33,632 bases of DNA from Bifidobacterium callitrichidarum (GCF_003129905.1 NZ_QFFM01000033.1:1-33632); one strand, 5' to 3'; numbered from the stretch's first letter, positions 23,284 to 31,968 are shown. Notes: generated from the letters alone by a model not told the origin. Numbers and translations: made by a program.

Positions 23284-26200
23284 ATGGCCAACACCAATGA
23301 ATCAACCCAACAAACCGAATCCTTCATCAGCCCAGACACCCGCTACGGACTCCTCCGCGCAGTCACCCCCGACCGCACCGTCTGGCTCTACGCAAAAATC
23401 CCACCCAGCGCAGCCCTCACAGACGGAGCCAACAACAACAAACGCAGCCAAGTCTGCGCACAACTCATGGCATTCTTCGACGGCCTAGCCGGCCAAGTCA
23501 CCGTCAGCGGCATGAAATACCGCTACATGCTCAAAAGCCAATACCGAGCCTTCCACCTCCTCTCCGGCGCAATCCCAGTCCCCTACCAGACCGCACCGAA
23601 AATGAGAGGAACCGACCTCGGCAACTGGCAAAACCAGGCATACCAAAGCCAACGAGTCCAACGACAATTCGCCGTCATCGGAGTACCACTCCACACCGGA
23701 AGCCTCACCGCAGGAAAAACCCGCCACCCGAGACTCCTGGAACGAGCCTTCACCTCCATCGACCGACTCGCCTACTCCATCGCCAACGGCCAACCAACCT
23801 TCGAAGAATACCTAGACGACGCGCACACCATCGAGACCATCATGCTCAACGCCGGCCTCGAACCATTCACCCGCATGGACAACAACAAATTCAACGAAAC
23901 CCTGTCCATGATGAAAAGCTGGTGGGTGGCCGACAACAGCATGAGCGCCCTCGGTGTCCTACCCGAAAACGACCACATACACCTGTTCGGCAGCGTCGAC
24001 ACCGCCAAACAGGCCAAAAAATTCTATGACGACGGAAAACCGTGCGACGACTGGAACCTCGACAACGAGTATCCAGCCACCATCTGCTTCGCAAGGTCCA
24101 GCGACTTCCAAGGCAACAAGGTTGCCGACGCATCCAACCAGTGGATCGCGAGAATGCTCGAAGTCGCCGAAGCAGGTGGAGCTAACACGGTGGGCGTCAG
24201 CATCAGAGGAGTGGTCGAACCCGCAGCGGTCACCGCGGACCAGATCCGCAGGAACCGCAAGACAATCGACGAAACCGTAAGGGATCGTCACCGTCACGGT
24301 CGCGAAGCGACAGGTGACATGGAGGAGATCATGGACAAGCTTGAGTACAAGCGCAACATCTACAAGAACGAGAATATGCCGCCGACGCTGATCGATCTGA
24401 GCGTCGCCGCCTGCGTGGCCGGTAAGAAGAAGATCGCATTGGATGCTTTGGCCGCGGTGCCGGGCGTCGAGTTCGTGAACATGAATACCGCTAACGAGCA
24501 GTTGAACGGTTTCAAGAGCATGCAACCGTGTTCACCGATTCGTATGACCCCGTACGAGTTGCAGTGGTCAGCCCCCTGCGTTGCCGGTGGTGGTGTGAGC
24601 AGTATGGCTGTGGCCGGCGATAAGACGGGTGCTTTGCTTGGTTTTTCCGAGGCGAATCGTCAGCCGGTGTATATCGGTACGACCACCGTTCAGGATGAAG
24701 ACAAAAAGCCCTTCATGGTTATTGCGGGCTCGACAGGCTCGGGCAAAGCTAATGCAATATCTTCACATTTGCCGGTACCTCCTCAGAGTAAATACCCGCA
24801 TGGACAAGTCATCCGATTTGGCGACTTGGAAAAAGGCGACTTCGTCTACGGCCGCGACGGCAAGCCTGCGGAGGTAAAAGAGCTGCACCCCATCATCAAC
24901 AAAGACATCTACGAGGTCACACTCAGCGACGGACAGAAAATCAAGGCATCCGGAGACCACCTATGGACCGTTAGCAGCTTCACCGACCGCAACAAGAACC
25001 GCAGCCAACACCATCTGACGGCCATAAGCCGCTACAACGAACTTACGGAAATCTCTGAAAAGCTACAGGACCTTTCCCAGACCTATCCGGTAGACCAGAC
25101 CATGACCTCAAAAGAACTAGGCGAAGTCGTAAAGCCGATCATCGGCAAATGGCTGGGAAAGGCAGACCCCGAACGATGGGTCAGAGCCTCTCTTCACCTC
25201 ATGGACTTTAGCGGTCAAACCGAGGTTCGCGACGAATTCAAACAGAGCAGCGGCACCGCATACACTCACAAGCAGAACTGCATGCGATACGACCCGAAGA
25301 CCGCTCTGACATATCTTGTGGAACACTTCGACTATGTGGCGACACATGACAAGAGGTGGCGCAAGCAGGCTCAGATCAAGGCGGATAGGCTACGCGCTCA
25401 TCTGAATGATGAGTTCGATAGGGGAATCAGCGATTCCGATATCATCGCCATGCTCGGAGATATGGCGCCGAAGAACCACGGCGCCTTCTCTACCATGCTT
25501 AAAAAGGCTGGTTTTGAACCGATTTCCTACTGGGATGAGAACACCCGTGTCATGCCAGACAGAAGCGGACAACGCTCTCTGATCACTTTCAACGTGCGTG
25601 GCGCGCTCATTGCTATTTCAATCAGACTGCTCCAACGTTATTGGGATGACGAGCCCAACACGGATTATGAGGAACAGGTAGTGTCCACCCGCGAAATGCT
25701 TGCACAGGGAATTACCCGACCTGCCTCATTTGGCGGTCAAGCCGAATGGGCTATTCACGTGCCTAAGCCTGTCCAGAATAGGCATCTCGCACTTCCAGTC
25801 GACCCATACCTTCTCGGAGCATGGCTGGCAGATGGAACCATCAAAACAGGCACGATTGCTTCTAATCCTTACAATGGTGACCTCGAATACCTCATGAAGA
25901 GGTTCGAAGCAAAGGGATACCCCTGCCATCGTCTGACGAACATATACGCTTTTTCAGCGCAGGGCTTCATCACTGACCTGAAGAAAATCGGAGTGTACGA
26001 CCACAAGTTCATTCCGGAACAGTATTTCTTCGCGGATATCGAACAGCGTCTTGAACTGGTCCGAGGGTTGATTGATCAAGACGGCAGCATCGACAACAAG
26101 CTAGGCAGTATCGAGTTCTGCCAGAGCCTCGATCATAAGGAGATTATCCGAGGCGTTATCCGTCTGCTTCGATCTTTGGGAATCGTGGTGCATGAATACA

Positions 26201-27645
26201 GTCAAAGCGAAGCCGGATACACTGTCGGAGATGAACGAATCAGTACGCAAGATCGTCTGAGAATCACATTCACCACTGACATCCCAGTCTTTGCCCTGAA
26301 GCGTAAGAGGGACAAGCTCCCAACGGAACTACGAGAAACCCAACAGTGGCTCTATATCAAGGACATCAAGCCCATTGCAGATGAGCCAGCCCGTTGCATC
26401 ACCGTAGACAGTCCGGACCATACCTATCTAATCGAAGACTATGTTCCGACGCATAACACGATGACCTTGCTGTCGTTGGCGTTCCAGTGGATGAAGATCG
26501 ATTCGCGTTCCGGTAAGGGTAAGACGCCTGTGATCTTCATTGATCCTAAGGAGGATTCCGACTTCTCCGAGCCTGTGATCGCCCGTGGTGGAACCGTGTA
26601 TTCAATGGATTCGGATATTGCTAACGGTACGTTCGACCCGTTGAACGTGTTGCAGAATCCGGAAGAGGCGAAGGAAATGGCGGCTATCATGCTGTCCAAC
26701 ATCTTCTCCCCCGGTGGCAAGGATGCGGATATGGAGATTTCCGTGACCGCCATGCTTGACTTCGGTATTAAGGCCGGGGCCAAATGTTGTGGTGTCGCCA
26801 TCGAAACCGCGTATCAGGCGTTCAAACGTGGAGGTGCGGAAGCCAAGGTACTGCCTCCGAACACGGAACAAGTGCGTGATCAGGTCATGCGACTGCTCCG
26901 CTCCAACCAGTTCCTGCGTATCATCGTCGGCACGACCCAGGATGTGAAACCGTTGAAGGTGTCCCAGGCGTTGACGTTGATCAAGGCTGGTAAGCGTTCC
27001 ATCGTGCCTGCCGAAGGTTCAGAAGGAACCGTGACCGGTCGTATTCAACGTTGGGTGTTGCGTATGACCGTGTTGGGGGCCGGTGCCGCTGTGCGTGGCC
27101 GTGATGGTATGGTGATTCTCGATGAGGCGTGGGTGGCCTTGGGTGCCGATTCGGGTACGGTCGTCCAACAGTGGGGTCGTCTGGCTCGTTCCCAGCGTTT
27201 CACTCCTGTGTTGGCTTCACAGAAGGTGGATGAGTTCATTGACGCTGGTTTGACGGGTGCTATCAGCCGTGGCCTGTTGTTGAGCTTGGATGATTCCGAG
27301 GCTGACGGTGGTTCGGCTTCCGTGGCCAAGGCCGCGTTGAAACTGTTCTCGGTTGATGATTCGGATGGTCATATTCGTAGCCGCATGCCGTTACCGCCGG
27401 TGAAGGATAATGGTGCTCCGAACTGGTCGAGCTTGCAGCGTTTGAAGAATCCAAACAATCCGAAGGAAACGATTCGTGGCGCGGTCGGATATTTCGAGGA
27501 TAACGGACAATTGCCTGTGCCTGTCGAGATATGGATTCCGCCTAAACTGTTGCAGGAGATCTCCACTACGGCTACGGATGTTATCGCCCGTGAGGAGCGT
27601 AAGAAGCGTTTGATGCAGCAACAGCAGCAAGAGCAGAACCGGTAG
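23284..27645 (+). CDS. VirB4/TraC-like conjugation ATPase split by a class 3 intein
   Basis: ATPase that powers a conjugative type IV secretion system at the inner face of the membrane. The 1453-residue product is an 883-residue host protein plus a 570-residue intein. Walker A is GSTGSGK at about 482-488, and its Thr is residue 1059 after the intein; spliced, it reads GSGKTMTLLS. PVIFIDPKED follows the P-loop, and Walker B (MVILDEAW) has Asp about 1280. The N-terminal domain of about 480 residues is typical of VirB4. The C terminus is Gln-rich. Codon style changes along the gene: C/A-ending codons to about 24300, then G/T-ending. The protein can be active only after splicing. The next gene starts 22 bp downstream. 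Confidence 0.9.
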   Translation: MANTNESTQQTESFISPDTRYGLLRAVTPDRTVWLYAKIPPSAALTDGANNNKRSQVCAQLMAFFDGLAGQVTVSGMKYRYMLKSQYRAFHLLSGAIPVPYQTAPKMRGTDLGNWQNQAYQSQRVQRQFAVIGVPLHTGSLTAGKTRHPRLLERAFTSIDRLAYSIANGQPTFEEYLDDAHTIETIMLNAGLEPFTRMDNNKFNETLSMMKSWWVADNSMSALGVLPENDHIHLFGSVDTAKQAKKFYDDGKPCDDWNLDNEYPATICFARSSDFQGNKVADASNQWIARMLEVAEAGGANTVGVSIRGVVEPAAVTADQIRRNRKTIDETVRDRHRHGREATGDMEEIMDKLEYKRNIYKNENMPPTLIDLSVAACVAGKKKIALDALAAVPGVEFVNMNTANEQLNGFKSMQPCSPIRMTPYELQWSAPCVAGGGVSSMAVAGDKTGALLGFSEANRQPVYIGTTTVQDEDKKPFMVIAGSTGSGKANAISSHLPVPPQSKYPHGQVIRFGDLEKGDFVYGRDGKPAEVKELHPIINKDIYEVTLSDGQKIKASGDHLWTVSSFTDRNKNRSQHHLTAISRYNELTEISEKLQDLSQTYPVDQTMTSKELGEVVKPIIGKWLGKADPERWVRASLHLMDFSGQTEVRDEFKQSSGTAYTHKQNCMRYDPKTALTYLVEHFDYVATHDKRWRKQAQIKADRLRAHLNDEFDRGISDSDIIAMLGDMAPKNHGAFSTMLKKAGFEPISYWDENTRVMPDRSGQRSLITFNVRGALIAISIRLLQRYWDDEPNTDYEEQVVSTREMLAQGITRPASFGGQAEWAIHVPKPVQNRHLALPVDPYLLGAWLADGTIKTGTIASNPYNGDLEYLMKRFEAKGYPCHRLTNIYAFSAQGFITDLKKIGVYDHKFIPEQYFFADIEQRLELVRGLIDQDGSIDNKLGSIEFCQSLDHKEIIRGVIRLLRSLGIVVHEYSQSEAGYTVGDERISTQDRLRITFTTDIPVFALKRKRDKLPTELRETQQWLYIKDIKPIADEPARCITVDSPDHTYLIEDYVPTHNTMTLLSLAFQWMKIDSRSGKGKTPVIFIDPKEDSDFSEPVIARGGTVYSMDSDIANGTFDPLNVLQNPEEAKEMAAIMLSNIFSPGGKDADMEISVTAMLDFGIKAGAKCCGVAIETAYQAFKRGGAEAKVLPPNTEQVRDQVMRLLRSNQFLRIIVGTTQDVKPLKVSQALTLIKAGKRSIVPAEGSEGTVTGRIQRWVLRMTVLGAGAAVRGRDGMVILDEAWVALGADSGTVVQQWGRLARSQRFTPVLASQKVDEFIDAGLTGAISRGLLLSLDDSEADGGSASVAKAALKLFSVDDSDGHIRSRMPLPPVKDNGAPNWSSLQRLKNPNNPKETIRGAVGYFEDNGQLPVPVEIWIPPKLLQEISTTATDVIAREERKKRLMQQQQQEQNR
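24748..26457 (+). other. class 3 intein with LAGLIDADG homing-endonuclease domain
   Basis: In-frame insertion between Lys 488 and Thr 1059 of the ATPase. It starts with Ala and ends THN before the +1 Thr. The usual N-terminal Cys or Ser is missing. The three residues that mark class 3 inteins are present: Trp about 561 in GDHLWTV (block B), Cys about 1038 in RCITVDSPDH (block F), and Thr in PTHN (block G). There, the block F Cys starts splicing in place of residue 1. Two dodecapeptide motifs, LLGAWLADG (about 843-851) and LVRGLIDQDG (about 925-934), mark a homing nuclease with both acidic residues. No frameshift, so splicing and homing may both be active. Confidence 0.88.
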
Positions 27646-27667
27646 GTTCGGGAAGTGAGGACCCGAT

Positions 27668-28510
27668 ATGGGTTATAACAATATGTTCGGGTCGAGGCGT
27701 CAGTTCATTGACAATTCGACTGATGATGATACGTCGACGCCGTCCGCGGATTTGCTGCATGCGGCGAAGGATGTGACGGTGAAACCGGAGCAGAAACCCC
27801 TCAGATTCGAGGGGTTTGGTTCCACGCTTCCACTGTTGTTGGAGCGTCCGAGCAAGTATATTCAGCGTATGACGGGTGCCGCGCGGAATATGATTCAGAC
27901 GGCGGATGGTTCGCCGGCTGAGAGTCGTATCCTGTTCAGCCCGGTGGTGAGTCTCCCGTTCTTCGTGTTGGATGGTTCGGAGAAGTTCGCCAATGAGGAT
28001 GTGTTGAAATACCCGTTGCTGCATGCGCCGGCGAACCATCCGTTGACTGATCCGGAACAGTTGGATGTGTACGTGTTGACGTTGATCACCATGTATGTGA
28101 CGGCCGGCATGCTGGCTGAGGATTATGACGGCAGCGTGTACACGTATGGCGTGGAGGGGGAGTTCGAGATCGCGGATGACGTGTGGGCTGCGGCTGAGGA
28201 ATGGTCGAAGGATGTGGCTCCTATCATTCGTGAAATCAACTTGGCTCGTATCGCCCAGTTCGCTTCCCTCGCGTGGGAGGAGGAGCAGCCTGCGTTCGAA
28301 ATGCTGGAGCAGGCGTGGGGCGTGAACCCGGATGACTGGCAGCCGTTGGCGGATAAGATGCCTGAGAACGTGGATTTGTTGAAGCATGATTATGACATCA
28401 TCACGAATCTGCCGTTCGAACCGTATTCGGAATTGTCATCCCAGTATGAGCAGGAGTTGAAGGATAAGGCCGAGGAAGCTGCGGCTCCGATGGCTGAATC
28501 ATTGATCTGA
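27668..28510 (+). CDS. unrecognised conjugation-region protein, 280 residues
   Basis: GTGAGGA lies before the ATG, 22 bp after the ATPase gene, so the two share an operon. It is acidic, mostly helical, with no membrane segment. Blocks such as FSPVVSLPFFVLDGSEKF, VLTLITMYVTAGMLAEDY and a C-terminal ELSSQYEQELKDKAEEA look conserved in kind. Position suggests a partner of the secretion machinery. The family is not recognised. Confidence 0.6.
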   Translation: MGYNNMFGSRRQFIDNSTDDDTSTPSADLLHAAKDVTVKPEQKPLRFEGFGSTLPLLLERPSKYIQRMTGAARNMIQTADGSPAESRILFSPVVSLPFFVLDGSEKFANEDVLKYPLLHAPANHPLTDPEQLDVYVLTLITMYVTAGMLAEDYDGSVYTYGVEGEFEIADDVWAAAEEWSKDVAPIIREINLARIAQFASLAWEEEQPAFEMLEQAWGVNPDDWQPLADKMPENVDLLKHDYDIITNLPFEPYSELSSQYEQELKDKAEEAAAPMAESLI

Positions 28511-28530
28511 CCTGTATATTGTGTTGGCCT

Positions 28531-28569
28531 GTTGTGCCCCGTTCTCTCCAAGGGAGAATGGGGCACAAC
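28531..28569 (+). terminator. hairpin after the ATPase operon
   Basis: GTTGTGCCCCGTTCTC, a seven-base loop, and its complement with one wobble pair: a 16-bp stem, followed by GCTTTCTCC without a clean T run. A probable terminator or attenuator before the hydrolase gene. Confidence 0.65.
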
Positions 28570-28607
28570 GCTTTCTCCAACCAAAAATAACCGGCATAAT
28601 GGAAGAC

Positions 28608-28680
28608 GGACCAAATCTCAGACAGGACCCCTTTAGGGAGCGCAAGAGCGGAAGAAAGCGTATCCCGAAGGAGGTCACAC
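28608..28680 (+). promoter_or_regulatory. structured leader of the hydrolase gene
   Basis: About 73 bases follow a possible -10 (CATAAT, 28596-28601). GACCCCTTT near 28624 can pair with the AAGGAGGTC that contains the Shine-Dalgarno (one mismatch). Inside that lie GGGA/TCCC and CGC-AAGA-GCG hairpins. This could hide the ribosome binding site. The class is not recognised. Confidence 0.45.
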
Positions 28681-30045
28681 ATGTCCTCGGATTCACATAA
28701 AGCATTCTGGAAAACCCCCGCAGGGAAAATAGCGGTCGCGTTGATCCTGTTCCTCGGCATGCCCGGTTTCCTCATGTTGTCAAGTACGGTCATGGTGTCC
28801 ACCATGGTCAGTTCCATAGGTGGCGTCGCAGGCGAAGCCACGGCGACCAGTGATAGTTGCGGAGGAAGTTCCAGCAGTGGTGGTAGCAGTGATGGTGGCG
28901 GTAGTGGTGATGCGGCCACTGCGCCGACCCGTACGGTCGAACAATGGGTGAAGGACTTCGGTCAATACGCATACGACACGGGAAAGAAATACGGTATCCC
29001 ATGGGAGGCAATCCTCACCCAAGGAGCCTTCGAATCCGGATACGGTTCCTCAGCCCCAGGCCACAACTATTTCGGTATCCGCGCGTGGAAGGATGGTCAG
29101 CCAACTGTCCAGGTTCCTATGTGGGAATCCGGCCCCAGCGGCCCATACCTTGATACCTCCGCATCATTCGCCGCATACGATAGCGACGCGGCAGGTTTCG
29201 ACGGGTACGGTGAGTTCATCACCAGCAACAGCCGCTACTGGCAGGCATTGCAAGAGGAGAACCGTCGAGACCCGATCAAGTACATTACCGCCATCAAAGC
29301 CGCCGGTTACGCGACCGACCCGGATTATGTGGCGAAGTGGACGAACTTCTACAACGAGATCAAGGCCGCTATCAAAAAGGTCGGCAAAAAGGAATGGTTG
29401 CCGTCCAGCAAAGTCAAGTACGATCGCGAACCGCCGAAAGCCCCCGGCGACGGGGCGACAGCCGGCGGTGATTCAGGCTCATCATCCAGCGGCGGTTCCA
29501 CGACCACCTGCAGTAATTCCAGCAGTGACGATGATGGCAACGCCGTGTACGGCGGTCTAGGAGATGCTCCGACGAAGACCGATAACTTCGGTTGGATGTG
29601 CAAAACCAAGCTGAAGATCTGCAGCCCCGGTGATTACGGTGTACCGAAGATTTCCTGGTCCGGTGATTATCAGTGCTACTGGTATTGGCTTGCCCGCAGT
29701 TGGCTGGTGCATGATGGCGATATTCAGAACCCGTTCACGGCTAACGGCGGAGAGTTGTATAACTGGGCTCAGGGGCAACCTGACTGGGATACTTCCACAG
29801 CTCCGCGACCGGGTGCCGGCGTGAGCTTCTGGGGCAACGGAAACAACCACGTGGCGTTCGTGGAGAAGGTGGAGAAGGACCCCTCCGGCTGGAAGATCAT
29901 GATCAGTGAGGGTAACTTCACTCGTCCTGGTGTTGCTGCTGGATCATGGAACACGTACAACACTCGTTGGCTGACGAAGGACCAGTTCCTTGCGTCCGGC
30001 GGTACGGGATTCTTCTGGAAGAAGTCGTGGCATATGAAGAGCTGA
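28681..30045 (+). CDS. two-domain peptidoglycan hydrolase (glucosaminidase + CHAP)
   Basis: A 454-residue membrane-anchored wall hydrolase of the kind that opens the wall for conjugative machinery. There is a membrane helix at about 14-40 and then a Gly/Ser linker. A glucosaminidase domain at about 85-230 has TQGAFESGYGSSAPGHNYFGIR; the likely catalytic Glu is about 118. A second Gly/Ser linker follows. A CHAP amidase/endopeptidase domain at about 310-454 has its Cys about 332 (YQCYWYWLARSW) and His about 390 (GNNHVAFVEKV). The start follows GAAGGAGGTCACAC. It lies directly after the T4SS ATPase operon. Confidence 0.88.
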   Translation: MSSDSHKAFWKTPAGKIAVALILFLGMPGFLMLSSTVMVSTMVSSIGGVAGEATATSDSCGGSSSSGGSSDGGGSGDAATAPTRTVEQWVKDFGQYAYDTGKKYGIPWEAILTQGAFESGYGSSAPGHNYFGIRAWKDGQPTVQVPMWESGPSGPYLDTSASFAAYDSDAAGFDGYGEFITSNSRYWQALQEENRRDPIKYITAIKAAGYATDPDYVAKWTNFYNEIKAAIKKVGKKEWLPSSKVKYDREPPKAPGDGATAGGDSGSSSSGGSTTTCSNSSSDDDGNAVYGGLGDAPTKTDNFGWMCKTKLKICSPGDYGVPKISWSGDYQCYWYWLARSWLVHDGDIQNPFTANGGELYNWAQGQPDWDTSTAPRPGAGVSFWGNGNNHVAFVEKVEKDPSGWKIMISEGNFTRPGVAAGSWNTYNTRWLTKDQFLASGGTGFFWKKSWHMKS

Positions 30046-30061
30046 CCGTAACCCCTCTATA

Positions 30062-30099
30062 TATGGAAGAACCTCCCAAAGTTGGGAGGTTCTTCCATA
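30062..30099. terminator. strong hairpin between convergent genes
   Basis: About 18-19 bp perfect arms (TATGGAAGAACCTCCCAA and its complement) around an AG loop. It probably serves as a terminator for both the hydrolase and the convergent gene, although no T run follows. Confidence 0.7.
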
Positions 30100-30111
30100 T
30101 CCAAGCGCGTA

Positions 30112-31113
30112 TCAGAATGACGACGGACAACTACCGTCAGGAAGCGGATTCTGACACTGGCTGGCCGGTTGACCGGCGGAACCACCGCCTGCTGGAATCT
30201 TCAGATCCTTCCAGGCACTCCAGTCGACGCCATCATCCCCGCCGGTTTGGGGAGCTCCCAGTAATGGGCTTTCACCATAGTGGGACAAGCCCATGTCAGG
30301 CTGGCCTTTGACGGGGATAGCGTATCGGGTTGCCGTGGTCAGATTGTTGGCCATGGTGTCGTCCCATTCCTGCATCCATGGGTCTATCCACCATGGGTCC
30401 GAGGTTTCATGTTTGACGGATGCGACCTTGTTGTCACGGATCGTCAGTAGGTCGTTGACCTCGTAATTCTTCCAGGCTGGGGTGATGGCACTGTAATCCC
30501 CCGCCCCATACGTGTCGGTGTCCTGCACGAGTATCGACCGGACGGTTCCGGTGACGCGAATATTATCGCCTTCGACCTTCGCGACCGGCCCTTTAACCCA
30601 ACGGGTTCCGGTACCCAAGGCTTCCTTGTTCCACCAGTCACCCATGGTCAACTGTGTCGAACAGGACGTCTGATAACCACGCTGGCAGGGAATGCTTACA
30701 ACGGTGGGGCCCGCATCCTTGTCCGGCTTGAATGAGATCAATGCGGTGAGAGGATTATCCCCCAAGGCGGGAGTTCGCAACGCTGCGACTACTGCCGCGG
30801 CATCCTGTTGCGCATAGGTAGCCGGGTTCACAGTCGAATCGGTTCCCCAGTCGCGCGCGTTCTTCTCATACTGGATGGCCAGTTCCAAGGCCGCGCGATC
30901 GGTTTGGGTTGGCTTGCCGGCTTCGGTGTTCTGCTTGTCGGTTTCAGACTGTGTTTCGGTTTTCTTCGACGGCTTCTTCTTATCCACCGTCTGCGACTGC
31001 TCCGTATCCTTCTCATTCCCGGTCACATGACGTCGCCACATCACCCAGCCGGTGGCGAGACCAGCCACCAGGACGATCGCGGCGATGATGGCGATGATCT
31101 TTTTGGAGTTCAT
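30112..31113 (-). CDS. single-pass membrane protein of the transfer region, unrecognised
   Basis: A 333-residue protein behind AGAAGGACACG. It has a short basic start (MNSKK), a membrane helix (IIAIIAAIVLVAGLATGWVM), and a Lys/Glu/Gln-rich linker to about residue 70. A large external domain follows with two Cys (PCQRGYQTSCSTQL) and Trp-rich segments (DPWWIDPWMQEW). The Pro/Gly tail ends with a second Cys pair (CQNPLPDGSCPSSF). The position beside the hydrolase and its one-helix shape would fit a VirB8/TcpC-type scaffold or a secreted accessory protein, but I see no family motif. Confidence 0.6.
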   Translation of the reverse strand: MNSKKIIAIIAAIVLVAGLATGWVMWRRHVTGNEKDTEQSQTVDKKKPSKKTETQSETDKQNTEAGKPTQTDRAALELAIQYEKNARDWGTDSTVNPATYAQQDAAAVVAALRTPALGDNPLTALISFKPDKDAGPTVVSIPCQRGYQTSCSTQLTMGDWWNKEALGTGTRWVKGPVAKVEGDNIRVTGTVRSILVQDTDTYGAGDYSAITPAWKNYEVNDLLTIRDNKVASVKHETSDPWWIDPWMQEWDDTMANNLTTATRYAIPVKGQPDMGLSHYGESPLLGAPQTGGDDGVDWSAWKDLKIPAGGGSAGQPASQCQNPLPDGSCPSSF

Positions 31114-31207
31114 ATTGACGTGTCCTTCTGCCTGGTTTGGCTTTTACTGGGGCTAAGTGTAGAGGTCGATGGGTTGGTGGAAATACTCGTCTTTTGCTGA
31201 ATCTCCA

Positions 31208-31236
31208 TTGAAAACCGGTAGCGAATACGCTACCAT
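31208..31236 (+). promoter_or_regulatory. toxin-antitoxin promoter with overlapping operator palindrome
   Basis: -35 TTGAAA (31208-31213), 17 bp, -10 TACCAT (31231-31236). The palindrome GGTAGCG-AATA-CGCTACC (31217-31234) covers the spacer and -10. The ATG at 31244 lies seven bases after the -10, so the mRNA is probably leaderless. The palindrome fits binding by the antitoxin at 31590. Confidence 0.75.
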
Positions 31237-31243
31237 ATATCTT

Positions 31244-31600
31244 ATGGTGAGATTTGATTACTACACGGAAGGCGACCATTCTTCGCAGTTTGAGGAATGG
31301 ATTAGAAAGCTACCCCCGAAAGACAAGATCAAACTACTTGCCACCATACACAACATTGAACAGTACGGCCTTCAAATCGCCTTAAGAAAGGAATGGGTTA
31401 AGAAGATAGACGACGAGATATGGGAAATCAGATCACGATTTGGCAACAACATTCAAAGAGGCCCTTTCTTCTTTGCTCAAGGCGACTTATGCATCATCAC
31501 CCACGGATTCACTAAGAAAACTCAAAAGACACCCAAGTCGGAGATTAATCGAGCACGCGAAATAATGAAACGGTACAAGGAGAATAATCATGCCCACTAA
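31244..31600 (+). CDS. HigB/RelE-superfamily toxin (Gp49-like)
   Basis: A 118-residue protein with the layout of phage Gp49-like/HigB toxins, ribosome-dependent mRNA endonucleases of the RelE superfamily. Visible features are FEEWIRKLPPKDKIKLLATI, WEIRSRFGNN in the central strand, RGPFFFAQGDLCIITHGFTKK and a C-terminal basic helix (EINRAREIMKRYKEN). The ATG at 31244 is chosen because it falls directly behind the promoter; a longer frame to 31169 runs through it. It overlaps the antitoxin gene by 11 bp in toxin-first order, as in higBA. Confidence 0.85.
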   Translation: MVRFDYYTEGDHSSQFEEWIRKLPPKDKIKLLATIHNIEQYGLQIALRKEWVKKIDDEIWEIRSRFGNNIQRGPFFFAQGDLCIITHGFTKKTQKTPKSEINRAREIMKRYKENNHAH

Positions 31601-31871
31601 GAGTTTCGACGATCTTTATGCCCAGATGATAAAAGAAGACCCGTCATTGGAAGAGCAGGTCAATGAAGAAATGGCCAGAATGGTTGTTGGCATGCAGCTC
31701 AATGACGCCCGAGCCAAGTCCGGGCTTAGCCTTGATAGTCTTTCCAAGAAGAGTGGAGTAGCCAAGACCACCATTCTCCGAATCGAGCACGGGAACGCTT
31801 CCCCTTCGATTCTTACCATGCAGAAACTCGCCAAGGCCATGGGTTTGAATTTCCAAACATCGTTTGCCTAA
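31590..31871 (+). CDS. XRE-type antitoxin (HigA-like)
   Basis: A 93-residue protein with a helix-turn-helix of the XRE type at about 37-85 (LNDARAKSGLSLDSLSKKSGVAKTTILRIEHGN, then ILTMQKLAKAMG). The acidic N-terminal helix probably binds the toxin. AAGGAGAATAATC lies before the ATG, inside the toxin gene's end. It likely represses its own operon through the palindrome at 31217-31234. Confidence 0.88.
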   Translation: MPTKSFDDLYAQMIKEDPSLEEQVNEEMARMVVGMQLNDARAKSGLSLDSLSKKSGVAKTTILRIEHGNASPSILTMQKLAKAMGLNFQTSFA

Positions 31872-31907
31872 AAATGGTTGTTTCGCCATGTAAACGCGCT
31901 GCTTACG

Positions 31908-31950
31908 GCGTGTCTTAACCAGTAAATATATATACTGTAATTGTCCACAC
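31908..31950 (+). promoter_or_regulatory. element-type promoter B
   Basis: GCGTGT (31908-31913), 17 bp, TATACT (31931-31936), seven bases, TCCACAC (31944-31950). It lies 19 bases before the antitoxin ATG at 31969, with GGAGGAG between. Same layout as the sites at 18505 and 23198. Confidence 0.75.
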
Positions 31951-31968
31951 GGAATAGGAGGAGAACAA

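Noticed and set aside
24748..26457. The insertion in the ATPase as a group I or II intron or an ordinary domain
   Set aside because: It is in frame, has intein end motifs (GDHLW, THN before Thr), LAGLIDADG motifs, and splits the GSGK/T of Walker A exactly.
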